The notes under the pieces: model-generated
Told to the model about the DNA's origin: nothing
The model's input: only the letters and a program-made list of their open reading frames with translations
Database searches by the model: none
Position numbers and translations under genes: made by a program
Assembly (NCBI GenBank): GCA_023245565.1
Contig: JAHFKB010000034.1
Span: forward strand, 1 to 10,529
Direction of reading: 5' to 3'
DNA from: an archaeon
GTDB taxonomy: Archaea > Nanobdellota > Nanobdellia > SCGC-AAA011-G17 > GW2011-AR18
Length of the DNA stretch: 10,529 nucleotides
Part shown: piece after piece, positions 6,501-10,529 of the stretch
Position numbering within the stretch: position 1 is the first letter of the stretch
Layout of the letters: every line of letters begins with the position of its first letter

Positions 6501-9011
6501 CCAAATGATGTTGTAGTTCAAGAAATAAAAATAGATCCAAATCATAATAAACCTGGAGATTGGGGTGGGAATGTTTTAGGAGAAAGTGGAAATCCTGCAG
6601 ACCCTTTAAAAAATATTGATGTAAAAGGTATGAGTCAATATCATGAAATTTTACGTAAAAATGGAGATCTAAATAAAGCACATCAAGAAATATGTGAAAA
6701 AGAAATAAAGGGTGGCTTTAGTGGTGGAAAATGTGTTGATAAACTTGGTAATGATATTTTACCTCATCAAATTGGACAGTTAAAAAAAGAACCTGTTTAT
6801 GAAAAAGGAAATCAAGTATTTGTTGATCAAAGATATTATTCTCAATTAGAATCTAATCCTAGTGTAATTACTGCTATGAATACTCCTGCATCAAAACTTG
6901 CTTGTGAAAATATTGGTGGAGAAATGAGTAATCCTGGACCAAGTATAAATTATTGTGTACCTAAATTTTATTATTCTACTTCATTTACTGATGCAACTGG
7001 AAGAACAATTAATAATGCATATGCTTATGGGGCAAAATTATATGCAAGATATGGAGATGATGGATTACCTTATTGTTATCCTACAAATAAAGGTGAATAT
7101 GCAATAGTTAGAGAAAGATACAAAGGAACTGGTGCTATAAGTAAAGTTGTTGTTATGAATGTTGGTTCTAATGGTTTAGTTGAGTGTGGCGGAGGAGATG
7201 ATGAATATGCAACTGGTGGAGATGACACTGTTCCTGAAGCTTCATCTGAAAAGAAAAAACAAGCTATGTCAATTGGAAATAGATTAAAAAAATGCACAAA
7301 AAATCAACCTGGAACTGCAAGACAAGATGAGAGAGTTGGCACTGTTGATGGTGGTATTTCAATTTCATGTGATTTAAAATCTGTAGAAGTATTAGATAGT
7401 TTGATACAACCAAAATGTATAGATGTAATGGATCCGCAAGATTGTAAAATAATGTTTAATTTTTGTGATCCTGTAATGTGTCCTAGTTCAAGATGTAATT
7501 TAGGGGGAAGAGTTGCGCCTAGAAATGTTATACAATCTGGATTAATTGGATCTGTATTATTATGTGCTCCTAATTTTAAACAAGGAGTTGCTGTACCTGT
7601 TTGTTTAACAGGAATTAGTGCTGGATTAAAAGCAATTAAAAGTGTTTTAGAAGGATATGCAAGTTGTTTAGAAATTAATTTAAAACAAGGAAAGAATGTT
7701 GGATTTTGTGATTATATAAGATCTGTTGGAATTTGTGAAGTTGTTTGGAAAGAAGCTTATAGTTTACTTAGTATTAGTGGTGGAGTAGTTGACTGGGCTG
7801 TAAATAAATTAGGAGGAGCACCACAAGGTGGAGGAGAATATTTAAGATTCCAAAGTAGTTTAGAAAATGTAGGAAATAGTGTAAAAGTATTTACAGAAGA
7901 ATATAAAACAACTTATACTGCACAATTTTTATCACAATCAACAGAAGAAATAGGATCACAAATTTGCAGATTAAGTGTAAATGGAAAATTACCTTCTGTA
8001 GGAAAAATATTAGATCAATTAACAGAGCCAGAAAATCCTCCACAATTTACTGCTTTCTTTAGTGAAGATATTTATGCATCACCTGGTTCTTCTGCTGGAG
8101 TTGTAACTGCACCAATAGGAACTGAAGAACTTTCATTGTACAATGTATTTTATCATATTTATGCTGGTACTGGAAATTTCCAGGGAGTTTATTCACAACC
8201 TCAAACATTATTTTCAGAAGGCGGACAACAAGGAATACAACAGCCAATAGTTTATTCTGTTTATTTAGTAAATCAAGAGAGAGGATATCCTGCATTATAT
8301 GTAACAAATCCAGGAGACTTTTCACAAACAGTTTCTAGAATAGATGCTGGAAAATTTTCACAACAAGCTGTTCAGAAAGTTGGAAAAAAAGGATATAATC
8401 AAATTTGTGTAGATATTAATGGAGTAAGACAATGCGGATTTGGAAGAGTAAGTACTTCTTTTGCATTAAATGAATTAAAAGATGTAGTAACAAAACAAGA
8501 AGCTGGCAAAACTATAAGTTCAGCAGCTGAATGTACTTCTGATCCTCAACAATCTCAAGATTATTCTGCAGCTAAATTAGGAGCTTTAGGTGTTTCACAA
8601 GCAGCTTATGGTGCTGGTCCAGGTAATTTATTAACACCTCAAGTTGGAGCTTTAGGAACTGGAGCTTTAACTTCTGGTATTATAGAAACAAATTTATTTA
8701 GCAGAGGAATTGTTAGAGTTTGTAGTGTTAATGAACCAACACAAGAAATTGGAAGATGGAGTAGTGTTGGAAGTTGTAGAAAAGATAAGACTGGTAAAGA
8801 TAGAGGAGATTGCTGGTTAGATGTTAAATCTGTAAAAATAGATGATTTAAATATTAATAATGAATTAAAAGAAAAATTAAAGAAAAAGGCTAGTACTGGA
8901 ATTATAGATCCAAGTACTGGTAAAATTATTTTACAAAGTTTAAATGATAAAAGAGATCAGATATTACAATCAATAAGAAGTATAGTAAATAAAGCTAAAG
9001 GCAAGAAATGA
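3576..9011 (+). CDS. giant secreted multidomain cysteine-rich protein, 1811 aa, unknown function
   Basis: A classical signal peptide (MNKKRYVIAIICIFLIVSMP, then LVFA|VEQ) directs export, with cleavage after about residue 25. Parts in order: a Pro/Gly/Ser-rich start (26-60); a cysteine-free beta-rich region to about 459; a TPR-like helix pair with YKQLITDYPNSEQAK starting at C475; a second beta-rich region (about 575-735); an amphipathic coiled coil (about 742-775) running into a short hydrophobic segment (ICLGVFAVLTI, 775-785); a charged helical region with spaced cysteines to about 1050; a Gly/Asp linker (about 1205-1217); then a cysteine-rich core with CDPVMCPSSRC (C1297, C1302, C1307) and two hydrophobic stretches (about 1318-1360). 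The core includes QLTEPENPPQFTAFF and LYNVFYHIYAG, and the protein ends GRWSSVGSC...GDCWLDVKS plus a basic tail. Mature cysteines number 34, none before residue 460. From memory, the core is conserved in Woesearchaeota-like genomes without known function. The ATGA overlap with the gene before, plus a weak GGAAG (3568-3572), supports the start. Location could be membrane-associated through the core. Confidence 0.88.
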   Translation: MNKKRYVIAIICIFLIVSMPLVFAVEQLPTPGTQTIPTASSQSDPFYGGNLGGYVYNTPYQQEVRERTGFNNFGPEQYLGEAIIVNVKDYEPKQVRQSLLEQQDVPVFVYLRGTTTGNVFSFLGGEPSAQDPLTGISNTPGIESLIITPNLTTLNSKFVRSVNWIRPTTGVSLSNLGYLVIYLKKLENENMTPPDNNVVVDLNSRIYLKLQDAGLFGISEQDVNLEQYLDEVEFMKNKDKYSFFSGRGYVRAVKISSDSVTLQVYNKNLFPISLYTPNPTSPATTGLTPRTTITLSKNNQLSGPISFGYTGNPLNDLFQIRLEGIAVPGEKAEIEYRVSGKTINRKIAVGNKLYPSSDWRVKSAKVTDKQLVNPKDPQIIIDLTKEFNLNSQQVKFIENLGTQAINVYTAVHVVELENQISSQVKTLKRKVIIYDEGNGLKYSYKIITSTSAGFLENKYCNGGVGANVLSGDLACEAVKKYKQLITDYPNSEQAKKSKRDLKDIYEQELIEFVPCTKVQDAKKKSLTPNPSDKTACDEFQSDMKELALYYGSLVGDEAEEFGGLGAIGGDDYLDDEAISIKLKRVISAGDDRPSIDLKIKDGFNNQVKTYRLGDFLNEWNVIDDKEKGKNFTWKIENVLSSSITLRLYEEIKKGNITEYKSKGTQKTLKLNDLDSLQIDFPEKDKDGQYKRTPNSISIQLSNINIKNEAYITVIPGAGRAYTTSSFKVHIPIDPRPFKWTPDELQSQIDSTRKIISDLDGIITKLDSYISTLKKICLGVFAVLTIKNSFTGTRNIARVGVADHFKLKCKNEIGQGQTKDHPKFGNIDECLNHYSSEIKSFTDKTERYMDEINNKIKGKTADDLENVNLATSDEEKICGNFKKFKAASLGMNQEDVVKQYRDCLLNAKVQGDNSLNKEYREFYNKSSNEAGILGRIDDYNYAKDYASKPGSKWNASDEKDLQKIMLKERSIRNKKNPNDVVVQEIKIDPNHNKPGDWGGNVLGESGNPADPLKNIDVKGMSQYHEILRKNGDLNKAHQEICEKEIKGGFSGGKCVDKLGNDILPHQIGQLKKEPVYEKGNQVFVDQRYYSQLESNPSVITAMNTPASKLACENIGGEMSNPGPSINYCVPKFYYSTSFTDATGRTINNAYAYGAKLYARYGDDGLPYCYPTNKGEYAIVRERYKGTGAISKVVVMNVGSNGLVECGGGDDEYATGGDDTVPEASSEKKKQAMSIGNRLKKCTKNQPGTARQDERVGTVDGGISISCDLKSVEVLDSLIQPKCIDVMDPQDCKIMFNFCDPVMCPSSRCNLGGRVAPRNVIQSGLIGSVLLCAPNFKQGVAVPVCLTGISAGLKAIKSVLEGYASCLEINLKQGKNVGFCDYIRSVGICEVVWKEAYSLLSISGGVVDWAVNKLGGAPQGGGEYLRFQSSLENVGNSVKVFTEEYKTTYTAQFLSQSTEEIGSQICRLSVNGKLPSVGKILDQLTEPENPPQFTAFFSEDIYASPGSSAGVVTAPIGTEELSLYNVFYHIYAGTGNFQGVYSQPQTLFSEGGQQGIQQPIVYSVYLVNQERGYPALYVTNPGDFSQTVSRIDAGKFSQQAVQKVGKKGYNQICVDINGVRQCGFGRVSTSFALNELKDVVTKQEAGKTISSAAECTSDPQQSQDYSAAKLGALGVSQAAYGAGPGNLLTPQVGALGTGALTSGIIETNLFSRGIVRVCSVNEPTQEIGRWSSVGSCRKDKTGKDRGDCWLDVKSVKIDDLNINNELKEKLKKKASTGIIDPSTGKIILQSLNDKRDQILQSIRSIVNKAKGKK

Positions 9012-10312
9012 GGGAAAAATTATTAATTATTTTTGTAGGACTTTTATTAATTTTAACTCTAAGTGTTTATGCTGAAGATACTTTTTTATGTGGAACAACT
9101 GATAACACTAAAGATTATAGCTGTGAAAAAGGTAGTAGGACTGAATTAAGTGATAAAGGATTTAGTTGTGCTCCTGCTGCTAGTTGTAATAAAAAAAATT
9201 GTTGTGGTGATGTTAGTGGAATTTATTGCTGTAGAAAACTTTGTGATATAGACTTTGGAAGTGATGGTTTTGGCTGCCAAGATGGAAAATATGAAGAATT
9301 AGCAGGCAAATATGGTTGTAAAAGTAAAGAAACAAGATGTGATAAAGATAAATTTTGCTGTGGAAAAGGATTAAGTTATTGCTGTAATATAAAATCTGAA
9401 AAAATAGTAAAAACTTCTGAATTTTTAGAATTAATAAAAAAAGAATATGGTGACTTTTTAATTATAAATACTATACATGAAAGTGAAACTTATAGATATA
9501 AAGATTTACAAGAAAAAGGTTTTGATTTCAACTTGAAAGCTGAAGCACTTTATTCTGAAGCTATTGGTTATAAAGAAATTGCATCAGCAAGAAGGGATTT
9601 TTTAGGAGTTCCTTTTAGAGACGATGAAAAGAAAAATAAAGTTATTATAAATACAAATGAAGATAATAAGGAATCTACCGGAGATAATACAACAAAAATA
9701 GATGAAACAACAACCCAAGTTCAAGAAAATCCAGATAATTCTGTTTCTAAAAATAAAAATGGAGAAAACATTTATACAAATGCTGTTATAATAGATGTAG
9801 ATTTAAGTATGAAAAATTTAAGGATTTATTATGCAAAGGATCATTGGGAATGGTGTGAAACTAAGAGGTTTGATGGTGATGATGAATGCAATGGTAATTA
9901 TAATAAGATTACAAAAGATAGTCCATCAGATGAGGAATATATGAATCTTTTAAAACCTTTAATTGATAAAAATTTTGATGATGGTGTTGATGCATTATTA
10001 TTTGAATTTATGAATGGTAAATTAAAAAATCCTGGTGGTGATTTTATATTATTTGGTCCAAAAAAACTTAATGATTTTGATAAGATTGGAATCACCCTTG
10101 CTGGAGATTATTTAAATTTAGAAGTTAATGATGTTGTGAGTTGTTCTAAAATTGGTCAAGGATTTGATTCTCCTATTCCTAGTGTTGGCGGAGCAGCACC
10201 AGGACTTCCACAACTTTACATTAAGCCTGTAGTTATAAAAAATGCTAAAAAATTAGACAATTATAATAATTGTGCAATAAAATTAATAAAAGAATACTTT
10301 AAGAAAAAATAA
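9008..10312 (+). CDS. secreted protein with tandem eight-cysteine modules, 434 aa
   Basis: The signal peptide (MREKLLIIFVGLLLILTLSV, then YA|EDT, cleavage after residue 22) is followed at once by two tandem 48-residue modules: C28-C75 and C79-C126. Each has cysteines in the order C, C, C, C, CC, CC, typical of small disulfide-packed folds. I cannot match them to a named family; granulin or WAP domains also use CC pairs but their spacing differs. Then come a mixed helical region (about 130-205), a low-complexity Asn/Thr/Asp/Glu linker (about 208-257) and a C-terminal domain starting NAVIIDVDLSMKNLRIYY (258-275). That domain carries four more cysteines (C283, C294, C379, C422), which may form two disulfides. 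There are 20 cysteines overall. No transmembrane helix follows the signal peptide, so the protein is either released or held by its partners. The ATG overlaps the previous stop (ATGA) with only a weak AAGG upstream, so translation is likely coupled. Function is unknown; binding or structure is more likely than catalysis. Confidence 0.87.
   Translation: MREKLLIIFVGLLLILTLSVYAEDTFLCGTTDNTKDYSCEKGSRTELSDKGFSCAPAASCNKKNCCGDVSGIYCCRKLCDIDFGSDGFGCQDGKYEELAGKYGCKSKETRCDKDKFCCGKGLSYCCNIKSEKIVKTSEFLELIKKEYGDFLIINTIHESETYRYKDLQEKGFDFNLKAEALYSEAIGYKEIASARRDFLGVPFRDDEKKNKVIINTNEDNKESTGDNTTKIDETTTQVQENPDNSVSKNKNGENIYTNAVIIDVDLSMKNLRIYYAKDHWEWCETKRFDGDDECNGNYNKITKDSPSDEEYMNLLKPLIDKNFDDGVDALLFEFMNGKLKNPGGDFILFGPKKLNDFDKIGITLAGDYLNLEVNDVVSCSKIGQGFDSPIPSVGGAAPGLPQLYIKPVVIKNAKKLDNYNNCAIKLIKEYFKKK
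9089..9385 (+). repeat. tandem duplicated eight-cysteine protein module (coding repeat)
   Basis: Two units lie in the same frame at 9089-9232 and 9242-9385, each 48 codons from first to last cysteine, separated by three codons (RKL). Cysteine gaps are 11, 15, 6, 5, 1, 8, 1 in unit one and 11, 14, 7, 6, 1, 7, 1 in unit two, so the small shifts cancel out. Shared non-cysteine positions include Gly before the (T/E)EL-x2-K-type stretch, CCG and YCC. The level of protein divergence indicates an old duplication rather than a recent DNA repeat. Confidence 0.8.
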
Positions 10313-10529
10313 TGTTGAATAAAAAATTATTATTTAGTATAAGTTTAGAAATTTTATTTACTATAGCTTTGGTTTTTCTATTAGTTTTTATAAGAGAAAA
10401 GGCCATTAGATATTTATATGATGTTCAAGATTTAAGTGGAGATATTAATGATATACAAACAAAATTAGGTGAGCAAAATCTAACTTCTTATAATCAACAA
10501 GAAATACAATCAACTTTAGATAAGGTTAA
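10312..10529 (+). CDS. N-terminally anchored membrane protein, partial (72 codons visible)
   Basis: The ATG at 10312-10314 shares its first base with the last base of the upstream TAA (TAATG). The frame stays open to the window edge; the TAA that ends the printed sequence is out of frame. The visible peptide has a short basic start (MLNKK), one hydrophobic helix at about residues 7-27 (LFSISLEILFTIALVFLLVF), then REK and a polar Asp/Gln/Asn-rich helical stretch. This looks like a signal anchor with one membrane-spanning helix, with most of the protein probably outside. It lacks the KRG|Q prepilin motif of the first gene of the operon. No family is recognisable from this fragment. Tight coupling to the three genes before it suggests it belongs to the same complex. 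Confidence 0.75.
   Translation, partial: MLNKKLLFSISLEILFTIALVFLLVFIREKAIRYLYDVQDLSGDINDIQTKLGEQNLTSYNQQEIQSTLDKV

Noticed and set aside
6484..8325. Three minus-strand frames of 65-88 codons (6484-6681, 7076-7297, 8059-8325) inside the giant gene
   Set aside because: They are antisense to a continuous, signal-bearing 1811-codon frame. Their Leu/His/Phe/Ser-rich products are what reverse reading of Lys/Asp/Gly-rich A+T codons gives.
9479..9505. HES-E stretch in the 434-aa protein as a lytic transglycosylase active site
   Set aside because: Only an E-S pair matches; the downstream Ser/Gly/Gln motifs of the family are missing, so no enzyme call is justified.
9898..10095. 65-aa minus-strand frame inside the 434-aa gene
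   Set aside because: Antisense shadow of the C-terminal domain; Ser/Phe/Asn-rich with no motif.
10527..10529. TAA at the end of the window as the stop of the last gene
   Set aside because: The frame from the ATG at 10312 reads GTT then AA-, so this TAA is out of frame and the gene continues beyond the window.

Overview
The window looks like chromosomal DNA of a DPANN archaeon, most likely of the Woesearchaeota/Pacearchaeota type. That placement is inferred without any search. It rests on the strongly A+T-rich base composition, archaeal TATA boxes about 25 bp upstream of ATG codons (the layout of leaderless mRNAs), an archaeal class III (prepilin-type) signal sequence, and large cysteine-bearing exported proteins of a kind I recall from DPANN genomes. 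There are no tRNAs, rRNAs, insertion sequences or CRISPR arrays.

The left part (1-1551) holds small, unrelated housekeeping or hypothetical genes on both strands. They are the last 30 codons of a PEP-utilising-enzyme mobile domain protein (+), a possible 69-aa ORF (-), a YbaK/ProX-type aminoacyl-tRNA editing protein (-), a small three-helix membrane protein (+) and a 64-aa very basic protein (-). The YbaK-like gene and the small membrane protein gene diverge from a 48-bp gap. A single near-palindromic TATA element lies at the exact midpoint of this gap.

The right part (1552 to the window end) is one tightly packed operon on the + strand, behind a good TATA box at 1521-1530. Its first three genes encode a 675-aa protein with a prepilin-like N-terminus, a 1811-aa secreted protein, and a 434-aa secreted protein that begins with two tandem eight-cysteine modules. 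A fourth membrane-anchored protein runs off the window. Every junction is a start/stop overlap (ATGA, ATGA, TAATG), so the genes are probably translationally coupled. All four products carry N-terminal export or anchor signals. The three complete proteins contain 10, 34 (mature form) and 20 cysteines, all even numbers, which suggests a disulfide-stabilised extracytoplasmic assembly.

I cannot assign a biochemical function to this operon. A cell-surface complex is the best-supported reading; a role in host attachment or surface architecture is speculation. It is the most interesting element of the window.
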